A DNA stretch of 64,000 nt from Phytoactinopolyspora limicola (GTDB lineage: Bacteria; Actinomycetota; Actinomycetes; Jiangellales; Jiangellaceae), in the NCBI RefSeq assembly GCF_011320225.1, contig NZ_JAAOEN010000002.1, forward strand, positions 372,584 through 436,583. Direction: 5' to 3'. The notes beneath the pieces were generated by a model. That model worked only from the letters and a program-made list of their open reading frames with translations, searched no databases and was not told the DNA's origin. How positions within the stretch are numbered: position 1 is the first letter of the stretch; each line of letters opens with the position of its first letter. This document shows, piece after piece, positions 34,677 to 44,867 of the stretch. The translations under genes were made by a program, and so were the position numbers.

Positions 34677-35258
34677 ATGGCCCGCACCAAAGAGTTCGAC
34701 CCCGACGCCGCCCTCCACCGCGCACTCGAACTGTTCTGGGAACGCGGCTATGAGGCGACCTCCATGGCCGAACTCGTCGAACACCTGGGCATCGGCCGGG
34801 CCAGCCTGTACGCCACCTTCGGCAGCAAACACGATCTCTACTTGAAGGCCCTTGACCACTACCTGGATAGCAGGGATCCACACCCGATCGAACTTCTATC
34901 CCAGCCCGGCCCGGCGGTTCCGGCCATCCGTCGCCTGGTCCATCTCTACGCCGAAGAATCCGCCGGAAACAGCCGCCGGCGCGGCTGTATGGTGGTCAAT
35001 GCCGCAGCCGAGATGCTGCCCGGGGACGAGCAAGTAGCCCGCTTCGTCGAAGCCTCCTGGACCACGCTCGAAACCGCCATCACCTCGGCACTCGTCCGCG
35101 CCAAGGCGCAGGCCGAGATCGACGCCGACGCCGACCCACGCGCGCTGGCCCGGTTCCTCGTGGTCTTCCTCCAAGGCGTCCGAGTCACCAGCAAAGGTGT
35201 CATGCCGCCGACGTGGCATCGCGACGCTGCCGAACAGGCGCTGACCGTGCTGCGCTGA
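34677..35258 (+). CDS. TetR/AcrR family transcriptional repressor
   Basis: 193 residues. The N-terminal HTH spans about residues 12-55 (ALELFWERGYEATSMAELVE, then HLGIGRASLYATFGSKHDLY). The C-terminal domain has the SRRRGCMVVNAAAE block seen in regulators of quinone or electrophile response. It precedes the MFS-SDR gene by 57 bp and probably represses it together with itself through the palindrome over its promoter. The mRNA is predicted to be leaderless. Confidence 0.9.
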   Translation: MARTKEFDPDAALHRALELFWERGYEATSMAELVEHLGIGRASLYATFGSKHDLYLKALDHYLDSRDPHPIELLSQPGPAVPAIRRLVHLYAEESAGNSRRRGCMVVNAAAEMLPGDEQVARFVEASWTTLETAITSALVRAKAQAEIDADADPRALARFLVVFLQGVRVTSKGVMPPTWHRDAAEQALTVLR

Positions 35259-35315
35259 TCACCTAGAGCCCGCGCCAGCCACCATCACACACTCTTCGCA
35301 GCAGAGGATCACTCC

Positions 35316-37547
35316 ATGGCCGCTAATTGGAACGTTCAGTCAAGAATTGGCTGGCCGTTCGTCATCCTCGGCAGCGCACAAGTTGGGCTGATCGCGGCCG
35401 TTACCCTCATCACCGTTCCCCTCCCCGAGATCCAGGCCGAGCTCGACTTGAGCCACGAGCACCTGGCACTGCTCAACGCCGCCTACGGGCTGTCGTTCGG
35501 CGGCTTGCTGCTGGTGGGGGGCCGGCTCGCCGATCGCCTCGGAGCACAACGGATGTTCGTCGCCGGGATGGCGGCGTTTGGAGCCGCATCACTGATCGGC
35601 GCGTTCGCCCCCGGGCTACTCGTCCTCCTCGGCGCCAGGTTCGCCCAGGGCATCGGTGCCGCACTCGCTGCGCCGGCCGCTGTGGCCCTGCTGATCCGGC
35701 TGTATCCAACCGACGAACGACGCGCGCGGGCCTTGGCCGTGTGGGGGACACTCTCGGTCACCGGGGCAGTGGCCGGCACCATAGGTTCCGGCCTCATCAC
35801 CTCGGCGATGTCGTGGCGGTGGACGTTCGTTGTACCCGCGGCCGTCGCCGTTGTGGTCATCGTCGGAGTCCGCACCCTCCCGAACGCAACACCGGAGCCC
35901 AGCGTCACGAAGCGCAAACTGGGGGCTGTCGACGGCGCGCTCGTCACGGTTGGGCTGGTGACACTCAGCCACGGCGTCCTCGAATCGACGCTGCTTCTCA
36001 TCGGAGTGGGCGCAGTGCTGCTCGCCGCCTTCCTCGTCCGCCAGGTCCACTCAACCGACCCGTTGTTACCGCTGCGCCTGCTCACCAACCGGACCCGCGG
36101 CGTCGCACTCCTCGTCATCTGGGTCACCGCTGCCGCCAGCGCCACCAGCACGTTCCTACTCAGCCTCTACTTTCAACAGATCCAAGGGCGCAGCACTATT
36201 GCTACCAGCGTCGCTTTCCTTCCCCTCCTGCTCGTCATCGCCATGGGGCCGATCAGCCCGGGTTTGGCCAACCGGTTCGGTGTACGCGGCCTGACCACGG
36301 CTGGTGCGGTGCTGGCGGCGGCGGCGATGGCGGTGCTCAGCCAGATCGACGTCTCCACGCCATACGTCGGGCCAATCCTCGCCGGATTGATCATCTTCCC
36401 GATTGGTTCCGGCCTGGCTTTCGCCGGCGCCACCGTCGCCGCGCTGCGCGACGTGCCGCCCGAACACAGCGGGGTAGCCGGCGGGCTGACCAACACCGCA
36501 CTAGAGGTTGGCCCCACGGTCGGCTTCGCATTGTTGCTGTCGCTAGCCGCATCGCGAACCGACGCCCTCGTCCGCGCCGGCGAAGACATCACCTCCGCGA
36601 CCACAGCCGGCTATGCCGGTGCACTAACCGCCACCGCGGCGGCCTTCGCCGTCATCGCCATCGCCGCGTGGCTCACATTCGGCAACAACGCAGGAACAAG
36701 AACCCAACCCCCGAAGAAGGAGAAACCAGTGGGAACCACCAACTCGCCGACGCGGAGCCGGGTGCACGAAAACACCCCAGGGAGCAGCGCCGGACGGTTC
36801 GACGGCCGCGTCGTCCTCGTCACCGGCGGTGGATCCGGCATCGGCCGCGGCGTTGCCCGAGCGTTCGCGCGGGAAGGCGGCACCGTCGTTGTGTCCGGCC
36901 GCCGCCAGGACGCACTAGAGGAGACCACGCGCCTCGTCGTCGACGAGGACGGCGGTCAGGCCATCGCCATCACCTGTGACGTCACCACCACCGACGGCCC
37001 CGCGGAACTCGTCGAGAAGGTTCTGGACCATTTCGGCCGGCTCGACGTCGCGGTCAACAACGCCGGCGTGCTCGTCCCCGGGCCGGTGGCGGAGATGTCC
37101 GACGACGACTGGGCCAGCATCTTCGACGTCAACGTGACCGGTGTCTTCCGGGCGATGAAGCACCAGATCATCGCCATGCGGAAACAGGGCGGCGGTGCCA
37201 TCGTCAACATCGGCTCCAACATCGGCGCCCACTCCCGCCTCCCTGGGATGGCCGCCTACGCCGCGTCGAAAGCAGCGGTTGGTGCGCTGAGCAGGACCGC
37301 CGCCCTCGAGCACATCCGCGACGGCATCCGCATCAATGTGGTGAGCCCCGGCCCCGTCGACGCCCCCATGTCCCTATTGCCGGGTGAGACCCCCACCGAT
37401 CGAGCAGCACGGTTCAAGGATCTTGTTCCGATCGGGCGGGTGGGCGACGTGGACGAGATCGCCTCGGCGGTGATGTGGCTGGCCTCTGCCGAGTCCGGAT
37501 TCACCGTAGGCCACGACCTCGTCATCGACGGTGGCGCCACCGCATAA
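35316..37547 (+). CDS. MFS drug transporter fused to SDR oxidoreductase
   Basis: 743 residues without an internal stop. Residues about 15-450 are a multi-helix MFS exporter (MFAGMAAFGAAS-type helices; GGRLADRLGAQRMF is the loop 2-3 signature). Residues about 495-740 are a classical SDR with TGGGSGIG (503-510), NNAG and catalytic YAASK (Tyr648, Lys652). Inside the linker, GGAG followed 6 nt later by an in-frame GTG (36729) would allow separate translation of the SDR. It may therefore be a true fusion, or two genes joined by loss of the first stop. Substrate unknown; TetR upstream suggests a xenobiotic response. Confidence 0.85.
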   Translation: MAANWNVQSRIGWPFVILGSAQVGLIAAVTLITVPLPEIQAELDLSHEHLALLNAAYGLSFGGLLLVGGRLADRLGAQRMFVAGMAAFGAASLIGAFAPGLLVLLGARFAQGIGAALAAPAAVALLIRLYPTDERRARALAVWGTLSVTGAVAGTIGSGLITSAMSWRWTFVVPAAVAVVVIVGVRTLPNATPEPSVTKRKLGAVDGALVTVGLVTLSHGVLESTLLLIGVGAVLLAAFLVRQVHSTDPLLPLRLLTNRTRGVALLVIWVTAAASATSTFLLSLYFQQIQGRSTIATSVAFLPLLLVIAMGPISPGLANRFGVRGLTTAGAVLAAAAMAVLSQIDVSTPYVGPILAGLIIFPIGSGLAFAGATVAALRDVPPEHSGVAGGLTNTALEVGPTVGFALLLSLAASRTDALVRAGEDITSATTAGYAGALTATAAAFAVIAIAAWLTFGNNAGTRTQPPKKEKPVGTTNSPTRSRVHENTPGSSAGRFDGRVVLVTGGGSGIGRGVARAFAREGGTVVVSGRRQDALEETTRLVVDEDGGQAIAITCDVTTTDGPAELVEKVLDHFGRLDVAVNNAGVLVPGPVAEMSDDDWASIFDVNVTGVFRAMKHQIIAMRKQGGGAIVNIGSNIGAHSRLPGMAAYAASKAAVGALSRTAALEHIRDGIRINVVSPGPVDAPMSLLPGETPTDRAARFKDLVPIGRVGDVDEIASAVMWLASAESGFTVGHDLVIDGGATA

Positions 37548-37561
37548 CGTCGTTCTGTCAC

Positions 37562-37604
37562 ACCACCCGTCGGGCGGCAAACCGGCCACCGCCCGACGGG
37601 TGGT
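37562..37604 (+). terminator. hairpin terminator after the MFS-SDR gene
   Basis: A perfect 16-bp stem (ACCACCCGTCGGGCGG and complement) with an 11-nt loop starts 15 nt after the stop codon. There is no T-run, as is common in high-GC bacteria. Confidence 0.75.
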
Positions 37605-37688
37605 CATCTCGGCTGAGTCTGCCGACGGCTGGTGACCGGCGCCGACTGGCCGCGTGACTGATGCATAACTTCACGTTCGAGTCTGTAC

Positions 37689-37701
37689 TGACCAATGGTC
37701 A
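37689..37701. promoter_or_regulatory. 13-bp dyad upstream of the WXG-like operon
   Basis: TGACCA-A-TGGTCA, a perfect dyad about 120 bp before the first start codon of the operon; candidate operator for an unknown regulator. Confidence 0.35.
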
Positions 37702-37818
37702 ATCCGGTACTTTCTCCCCGAGGGGAGTCCTCCGCGCTGCCTACCGGTTCCCGCGGCGGACATGTACGAGCAGGCGGGAGTACCTGGGGTGGGAACATCC
37801 GAAACCGAAGCGTCCATC

Positions 37819-38112
37819 ATGGTCCCAAATCCGTTGAAGACCGCGCTAGAACGGGTACTGACCAGGGCGTCAACCTTCAACGACGAGCTTGGCGACGTTG
37901 AATCGCCGATCACCGAACTAGACACCGGCGCCACCTGGACCGGCTCGGCCGCCCGTCGGTATCACGACGACGTCCTCAAACCGTTGGCCGACGACATTCG
38001 CACGGCAGCGGAGTCGCTCGCCGCCGACGTCGAACATCGGCTGCGTGAGCTGGATGACCTGGTGCCCGAGCACGTTGCCATCGCCTTGCAGGTGGAGCTG
38101 TCGATCAGATGA
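37819..38112 (+). CDS. WXG100-like small protein
   Basis: 97 residues, almost entirely helical, with a WTG turn (TGATWTGSAARRYHDDVLKP) between two helices, the layout of ESAT-6/WXG100 proteins that leave by type VII secretion. The start at 37819 gives the normal family length; an ATG at 37762 would add 19 residues. It overlaps the next gene by 4 bp. No type VII apparatus is in the window. Confidence 0.65.
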   Translation: MVPNPLKTALERVLTRASTFNDELGDVESPITELDTGATWTGSAARRYHDDVLKPLADDIRTAAESLAADVEHRLRELDDLVPEHVAIALQVELSIR

Positions 38113-39485
38113 GTTCCGGCCGAGCGGACAGTTATTCCTCGATCGACGTCACCGGCCTGCGCGGCGTCATTGAAGATCTCGAGCAGTCGGCCGGGCTCAT
38201 GGACCGCACACTCCCCGGCCTACGTCGAGACTTCGAGTTCTTCGGGGTCGACACCGCCAACCTGACCAAACTCTCCAACGGCTACCGCGAACTGACCACC
38301 GTCGTGGAGGAACTGTGGGAGCGGCACAACCGCGCCGAAGTCCTCCTTGCCGACTATGAAGGCCGCGGGCTGGCCGGGGCGGACAGCATCGTCCGATTCC
38401 CCGGCGATCTGCTCGACGGAGACCACCACGTCACACACGAAATCCATCACCAGGACGGGCGAACACCAGGCGACGTGCACACCTGGTGGGAAGGGCTGAC
38501 CGACACGGAACGGGCGTACGCGATCAGCTATTACCCGGATACGGTTGGTTCCCTGAATGGCGTTCCGATCGCTGCGCGAGACCAAGCCAACCGGCGCGTG
38601 ATCATGCAGGAGTACACCCGGATGAGTGAACGCTTAGCCGAACTCGAGGCGGGGGCGCCGATCGACTTCTACCCCGACGAGCCGAATCCGCTCCCCTTTT
38701 ACCTCGACGAGGGTGAACACCTCAAGGAACGCCTCGGCGGCCTCGACGTGATCATCGAACGCCTGGACGATCAGCCCGGTCGGCCCAGGGCGTACCTCAT
38801 TGACATCAGCACCGACGGGCTCGGCCGAGCTGTCGTGTCAATCGGAAACCCGGATGAGGCAGACAACGTCGCCACGTACATCCCCGGCACCGGCAGCAGA
38901 CTCAGCGACGGCCTCGCCACCGATATCCGCCGGACGGATCGGATGTTGGAGGCCGCCGACCGTTTCGCCCCGGAGAGCACAACATCCCTCATCATGTGGC
39001 TTGGCTATGACGCACCTCAGGACGTCTTCGCCGAAGCCCCTAGCCCGTCGCTGGCGGACAAGGCTTCCGACAACGTCCGGAACTTCCAAGAAGCGCTCCG
39101 CACAACCCATCTCAAGGGCCGGTCACACAACACGCTGTTGGGGCACAGCTACGGCAGCACCGTTATTGGTCGTGCGGCACGGGAGGGTGACATCCACGTA
39201 GACAACCTGGTCTTCATTGCAAGCCCTGGTGTCGGTGTCGGCCACGTCTCCGATCTCGGCATCGATCCCGATCGGGTCTTCGCGACCCGGGCAAAATGGG
39301 ACCTGATCAAGGCGACACCACGGAACATCTTGGGTCCGCAGCCTACTGGCGGCGGCTTCGGGGCTACCCACTTCCGAAGCGACAATTCCAACCCACTCGC
39401 CGGACATTCCGACTATTGGGAGAGCCAGCTAGCACGACGGAACCTGGCTTACATCATCATCGGCTGGCACGACGAGGTGAATTGA
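38109..39485 (+). CDS. DUF1023 alpha/beta-hydrolase protein with helical N-terminus
   Basis: 458 residues. The first 100 or so are helical and WXG-like (SIDVTGLRGVIEDLEQSAGL). The C-terminal DUF1023 domain has nucleophile motif GHSYGST, then FIASPGVGVGH and the end motif GHSDYW that supplies the His. The family is an uncharacterised actinobacterial hydrolase often encoded next to WXG100 genes; it may be a secreted effector or a cell-surface enzyme. It overlaps both neighbours (4 bp and 1 bp), so the three genes form one operon. Confidence 0.82.
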   Translation: MSSGRADSYSSIDVTGLRGVIEDLEQSAGLMDRTLPGLRRDFEFFGVDTANLTKLSNGYRELTTVVEELWERHNRAEVLLADYEGRGLAGADSIVRFPGDLLDGDHHVTHEIHHQDGRTPGDVHTWWEGLTDTERAYAISYYPDTVGSLNGVPIAARDQANRRVIMQEYTRMSERLAELEAGAPIDFYPDEPNPLPFYLDEGEHLKERLGGLDVIIERLDDQPGRPRAYLIDISTDGLGRAVVSIGNPDEADNVATYIPGTGSRLSDGLATDIRRTDRMLEAADRFAPESTTSLIMWLGYDAPQDVFAEAPSPSLADKASDNVRNFQEALRTTHLKGRSHNTLLGHSYGSTVIGRAAREGDIHVDNLVFIASPGVGVGHVSDLGIDPDRVFATRAKWDLIKATPRNILGPQPTGGGFGATHFRSDNSNPLAGHSDYWESQLARRNLAYIIIGWHDEVN

Positions 39486-39952
39486 TGAAACGACGTGCCA
39501 CGGCGGCAATACTCATCGCCCTGATAGCGGCATGCGGAGGAAGCGAGCCAGCGATGACCGAGGAAGAAGCTATTGCACAGGTCGAACACCACATCCACGA
39601 CGCCGCCACACAACTCCATCCGCCACCACGCCTCGAGCCATTGCGACCACTAGACATCCCATGTGTCGACCGCTACGACCAAGCCACGGGCCAGTTCCGC
39701 GTCGAACGCGACTACTGGCTCCGAGACATCCCCACCGAAGACAACCAAGACATCTTCAACACCCTCCACCACTACTGGACCACCCAAAACTACGAAATCA
39801 AACACGACATCCGCGAAGAACCCAACGCGCGTTTTCTTGAAGCCCAGCACGAAGGCTTCTCGATCAGCGTCCAGGAGAGCACCAACGGAATGCTCAGGCT
39901 CGTCGCACAGTCCCCATGCGTGTGGACCGCCGAGTCGCCGGACCAACGGTGA
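39485..39952 (+). CDS. small lipoprotein of the WXG/DUF1023 operon
   Basis: 155 residues. MKRRATAAILIALIAACGG is a lipoprotein signal with lipobox IAAC. The mature part has no family I recognise; it is rich in His, Glu and Thr, with two late Cys-free beta-like stretches. The start overlaps the upstream stop by one base (TGATG). Lipoprotein partners also follow the second WXG-like gene in this window (46243), which suggests an immunity or surface-accessory role. Confidence 0.75.
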   Translation: MKRRATAAILIALIAACGGSEPAMTEEEAIAQVEHHIHDAATQLHPPPRLEPLRPLDIPCVDRYDQATGQFRVERDYWLRDIPTEDNQDIFNTLHHYWTTQNYEIKHDIREEPNARFLEAQHEGFSISVQESTNGMLRLVAQSPCVWTAESPDQR

Positions 39953-39994
39953 CACCACGCGACGTGCGGAACCCGTCCACAACAATTCGCCGCG

Positions 39995-40870
39995 TCAGAG
40001 CGTGGCCGCGCGGGTCAGAACGTCGTCGAGCATCTGCTCGGTCAGCTTGCCCGTGAATGTGTTCTGCTGGCTGGGGTGATACGAGCCAATCAGGACGATC
40101 GACGGCGACGATACGTCGGATGCCGAGCTGATCGAACCCGCTGAATCGCCGGGGCCGCGGGGCAGCGACACTTCGGCTCCGTGGCCGAACTTCGGCCGCG
40201 GTCGCGGGATCTCCAGACCGACGCGGCCGAGGACGGCGAGCGCCGCATTCCAGGCGAACGACCCCAGTGCCACGACCGCGCGGACGGTCGGCAACACCAG
40301 TGCCACTTCACGGTTCAGCCACGGCGCACATGCGTCGCGTTCCGCCGGTGTCGGCTTGTTGGCCGGTGGTGCACAGCGCACCGTCGCCACGATCCGGACG
40401 CCAGCCAACCGCAGCCCGTCGCCCGCGTGCTGGGAGGTTGGCTGGTTGGCCAGCCCTACTCTGTGCATCGCGGCGAACAGCCAATCGCCGCTGCGGTCGC
40501 CGGTGAAGATGCGGCCGGTGCGGTTCCCGCCGTTGGCGGCTGGGGCCAGGCCGATGACGAGTACACGTGGCGCCGGATCACCCCATCCGGGTGTGGGCCG
40601 GCCCCAATACGGCTGGTCAGCGAACGAGTGGCGTTTCGCCGTCGCGACGTCTTCGCGCCATTCCACGAGCCGCGAGCACGCCCGGCACACCGATGATCGC
40701 GCCGTCACGTCGTCGAGTGAGGCGTCGGCGGCCAGTTCTACGACGTCGACGGCGGAGGTGGCCACCGGCGTCTCGTCGACGGTGAGATCGTCGGGCCAGC
40801 CGGTGCCGGGCGGCACGGGGCTGGGGAACAGCACACCGGTGACCGGATGAGGTAGCTCCACGTCCCCCAC
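39995..40870 (-). CDS. uracil-DNA glycosylase family 5 (UDGb)
   Basis: 291 residues. UDGb-specific motif [19 protein letters not shown] and the second motif [15 protein letters not shown] are intact. Four Cys (SVCRAC, VRCAPP and RDACAPW) can hold a 4Fe-4S cluster. It removes uracil, hypoxanthine and other deaminated bases from DNA. The start is a GTG at 40870 with GGGGAGG upstream. It lies just past palindrome C. Confidence 0.92.
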   Translation of the reverse strand: MGDVELPHPVTGVLFPSPVPPGTGWPDDLTVDETPVATSAVDVVELAADASLDDVTARSSVCRACSRLVEWREDVATAKRHSFADQPYWGRPTPGWGDPAPRVLVIGLAPAANGGNRTGRIFTGDRSGDWLFAAMHRVGLANQPTSQHAGDGLRLAGVRIVATVRCAPPANKPTPAERDACAPWLNREVALVLPTVRAVVALGSFAWNAALAVLGRVGLEIPRPRPKFGHGAEVSLPRGPGDSAGSISSASDVSSPSIVLIGSYHPSQQNTFTGKLTEQMLDDVLTRAATL

Positions 40871-40884
40871 CGCACCTCCCCTAT

Positions 40885-40942
40885 CGGTGATCGTTGCCGC
40901 GATAACGTCGCTGTAGCGACGTTATCGCGGCAACGATCACCG
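40885..40942. repeat. TGATC palindrome C, perfect 28-bp arms
   Basis: Two exact 28-bp arms beginning CGGTGATCGTTGCCGCG flank a 2-nt centre (CGCT-GT-AGCG). The TGA stop of the Ppx/GppA gene (40937-40939) lies in the right arm, so the element marks the 3' end of that gene; it is 15 bp upstream of the UDG gene. Confidence 0.95.
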
Positions 40943-41869
40943 GGGGTTGAGCAGCTGGCTCCACGCGATGCCGTCCAGGATGTCGTGCTCACTCAGCAGC
41001 AGCCCGTCCGCACCGGCCCGCTCGAGGACCCGTCGCAGGATCAACGCACCAGCGGCGATGACGTCGACCCGGCCGGGATGGATCACCGGTATCGCGGCCC
41101 GATCGGCGTGAGTAGCAGCGAGCAGCCGGTCGCTGATCTCGGCGACGGCCGCGGCCGGCACCTGGGCGTGGTGGATCGAGGCGGCGTCGTACTCGGTCAA
41201 TCCCAGGTGAATGGCGCCCACAGTGGTCACCGAACCGGCTAACCCGATCACCGTCGCGGTCTCGGTCAAGGGGACGGCCGACGCCACCTGGTCCAGTGCA
41301 CCGTCGATCGCCGCCACCGCTGCCGCTACCTGGTCAGCGGTGGGTGGGTCGGCCGCGAAGCACCGTTCGGTCAGCCGCACGGCACCGATATCGACGCTGC
41401 GGGCCGCCTCAGGTGTCGACCTGCCGGTGACGAACTCGGTGGATCCGCCGCCGATGTCGACAACGAGATACGGGCCGGGCACCGTCGCACCGAGATCGCG
41501 GGTGGCTCCGGTGAACGACAACCACGCTTCGTCGTCGCCGGACACGACCTCGGGGTCGACGCCCAGCAATGACCGCACACCGGCGACGAACTCGTCGGCG
41601 TTCTCGGCATCCCGGGTGGCACTCGTCGCCACCATCCGTACCGTGTCGGCGCCGCTCGCCTTGATGACTTCGACGTATTCGGCCAGGGCGGCCATCGTGC
41701 GGTCGAGTGCCGCCGCGGCGAGCCGCCCGGTGCGGTCGACGTCCTGGCCCAGGCGGACGATCCGCATCCGCCGATCCACGTCACGCTGCAGCCCGGACGC
41801 CGGGTCGAGATCGGTGACCAGCAGCCGGATCGAGTTCGTGCCACAGTCCACGGCCGCGACTCGGGTCAC
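40937..41869 (-). CDS. Ppx/GppA family phosphatase (exopolyphosphatase)
   Basis: 310 residues. The N-terminal actin-like phosphate-binding loop VAAVDCGTNSIRLLV and the second loop VVDIGGGSTEF are intact. It hydrolyses polyphosphate or pppGpp; short actinobacterial members act mainly as exopolyphosphatases. The GTG at 41869 overlaps the DUF501 stop (GTGA). Its TGA stop lies inside palindrome C. The gene order eno-ftsB-DUF501-ppx is conserved in actinobacteria. Confidence 0.92.
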   Translation of the reverse strand: MTRVAAVDCGTNSIRLLVTDLDPASGLQRDVDRRMRIVRLGQDVDRTGRLAAAALDRTMAALAEYVEVIKASGADTVRMVATSATRDAENADEFVAGVRSLLGVDPEVVSGDDEAWLSFTGATRDLGATVPGPYLVVDIGGGSTEFVTGRSTPEAARSVDIGAVRLTERCFAADPPTADQVAAAVAAIDGALDQVASAVPLTETATVIGLAGSVTTVGAIHLGLTEYDAASIHHAQVPAAAVAEISDRLLAATHADRAAIPVIHPGRVDVIAAGALILRRVLERAGADGLLLSEHDILDGIAWSQLLNPR

Positions 41870-42399
41870 GCTGCGCTCCCCTCGGACGGACGCCACGTGC
41901 AACTCTCGGGTGTCCACGGCTTGTCGTCCAGCTCCGCCATCCGGTCCAGTGTGTCGTCGCCCAACGGGTTGATGCCACGGCCGACGGCGAGGCTGTGCGC
42001 CGCCAACACGTGCAGGCATTTGACCCGGGTCGGCATGCCACCGGCCGACACCCCGGCGATCTCCTCGACGTGCCCGACGTGTTCCCGACGGGTCAGGTAG
42101 TCCTCGTGGGCGGCTCGGTACCTCTCCGCCAATTCGACGTCGGCGGCCAACCATTCGGTCATGTCGGCCATCACCCCGATCGATTCCAACGTTGACGCGG
42201 CCGCGACCGCCCGCGGGCAGGTCAGGTAGAACAACGTGGGAAACGGGGTACCGTCCGGGAGCCGGGGTTCCGTCTCGACGACGGTCGGATGTCCCGATCC
42301 ACACCGGTACGCTACGGCTCGCACACCACGCAGCGGCCGCCCCAGCTGCTCGCGCAGCACAGTCTCGTCGTCGGTCACCATCGACACTGCCACCGTCAC
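41866..42399 (-). CDS. DUF501 domain protein
   Basis: 177 residues. The domain shows RCGSGHPTVVETEPRL, FPTLFYLTCPRAV and VKCLHVLAAHSLAVGRGINP, a His/Cys-containing core found in nearly all actinobacteria between ftsB and ppx. Function is unknown. It is coupled to the phosphatase gene downstream. Confidence 0.9.
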   Translation of the reverse strand: MTVAVSMVTDDETVLREQLGRPLRGVRAVAYRCGSGHPTVVETEPRLPDGTPFPTLFYLTCPRAVAAASTLESIGVMADMTEWLAADVELAERYRAAHEDYLTRREHVGHVEEIAGVSAGGMPTRVKCLHVLAAHSLAVGRGINPLGDDTLDRMAELDDKPWTPESCTWRPSEGSAA

Positions 42400-42445
42400 C
42401 CGATATGCCGAGCGGGCGGCGTCGGCCGCTCACGGTCGGTCCGGA

Positions 42446-43048
42446 TCACGGCAGGTCCTCCTCAGGTGGTTCATCAGCGGCCAACACCGACGCCCAGAGC
42501 CGCTCGTGCCAGGCGCCGTCACCCACGGGCGGCAGCCCCTCCGGGCCGGTCTCGTCCTCCTCCGCCTCCGGGTGGATGACGACGAATCCCTGCTCACCTG
42601 GCATGACATAGCCGAGTCGCTGACGCGCCTGAATAGCGACGTACGCTGGATCGTCCCACAGCTCCAACTCGGTCTCGAGCTGATCGACCATCTCACGCAG
42701 CTCGGCGGCCTCCTGCTCCAGCGCGCTGCGTTCATTGTGCTGCTCGTACCAGGTACGCAGAGGATAGGCGTACGACACCATCAAGATCGCCAAGACCAAG
42801 GTCAGCACCGCCGCCCGGCCGGTCACCGATGGGCGGCTACCACCCATCCGGGGCCGCGGTGGTGGCGGTGGCGGCGGTTGTCCGTCGCGGGTCCCCACAG
42901 CGGTGCGCTGTCCCCCCGTGCGGCGGGTCGGCTGGCGCGCCGGGCGCGGTCCGCCGCGTGGTGCCCGGGAAGCGCGGGCGCCTGGACGCCGTGCCGCACC
43001 AGCGCCGCCCGACGGACGGGCGCTGGGGGCACGACGCGAAGCTGGCAC
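42446..43048 (-). CDS. ftsB: FtsB/DivIC family septum-formation protein
   Basis: 200 residues: a basic, proline-rich cytoplasmic N-terminus, a single membrane helix (AVLTLVLAILMVSYAYPL, near residue 90), a short coiled coil (SALEQEAAELREMVDQLETE) and an acidic tail. FtsB links the FtsQ-FtsL divisome subcomplex. The N-terminus contains a seven-proline run. It starts 2 bp after the enolase stop. Confidence 0.88.
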   Translation of the reverse strand: MPASRRAPSARPSGGAGAARRPGARASRAPRGGPRPARQPTRRTGGQRTAVGTRDGQPPPPPPPRPRMGGSRPSVTGRAAVLTLVLAILMVSYAYPLRTWYEQHNERSALEQEAAELREMVDQLETELELWDDPAYVAIQARQRLGYVMPGEQGFVVIHPEAEEDETGPEGLPPVGDGAWHERLWASVLAADEPPEEDLP

Positions 43049-43050
43049 AG

Positions 43051-44418
<1,368 letters not shown>

Positions 44419-44520
44419 TTAAGGCGCGCCGGGCGGCACTGCGAGAGCCGGGGGACACCGCGGTGCCATGCGTGGACGTCCCAGCCCGGGCCAGCAGCCA
44501 TGCTCCGCAACGCCTGGTTC

Positions 44521-44576
44521 GCGTGGCTGGATAAGCCGCTCAATCCAAGCGTGGCTGGATGAGCTGCTCAATCCTC
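44521..44576. repeat. two tandem 28-bp direct repeats at a gene 3' end
   Basis: Units at 44521-44548 and 44549-44576 (starting GCGTGGCTGGAT) are almost identical over the first 25 bases, with two differences. The second unit contains the TGA stop of the small gene on the minus strand; the first repeats that context just beyond it. Confidence 0.85.
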
Positions 44577-44783
44577 GGCGTCACGCTCGTCGGCGGCGTC
44601 TCGTAACGTGCTGGCCAACGAGTCCAAGCTGCCGCTGACCGATTGCACGATACCCTCTGCCTCGTCTGCCAACGGCCCCGCGAAAACACCACTCTCCAGT
44701 TGTCCGGACAGCTCTCGCTCCACCGGCAGGACCAGATCGTCGACCTCGTCGGCCAGATCGCGGAGTTGCTGAGCTTCGTCCAT
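44568..44783 (-). CDS. small acidic helical protein
   Basis: 71 residues, strongly acidic, two predicted amphipathic helices (DEAQQLRDLADEVDDLVLPV and VQSVSGSLDSLASTLRDAAD) with a Gly-rich break, like half a WXG100 protein but without the Trp-x-Gly. It is divergent from the 454-residue WXG-like protein 84 bp away, which suggests a functional pair. It could be chance coding, so confidence is moderate. Confidence 0.5.
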   Translation of the reverse strand: MDEAQQLRDLADEVDDLVLPVERELSGQLESGVFAGPLADEAEGIVQSVSGSLDSLASTLRDAADERDAED

Positions 44784-44867
44784 GTCGCGATGGTATCGGC
44801 TGTATACCGGCGCCGGATAACATCGGGCCAGTCCTCTAAAAGCGCAAGAGGCGGGAAGACTGCAGCA

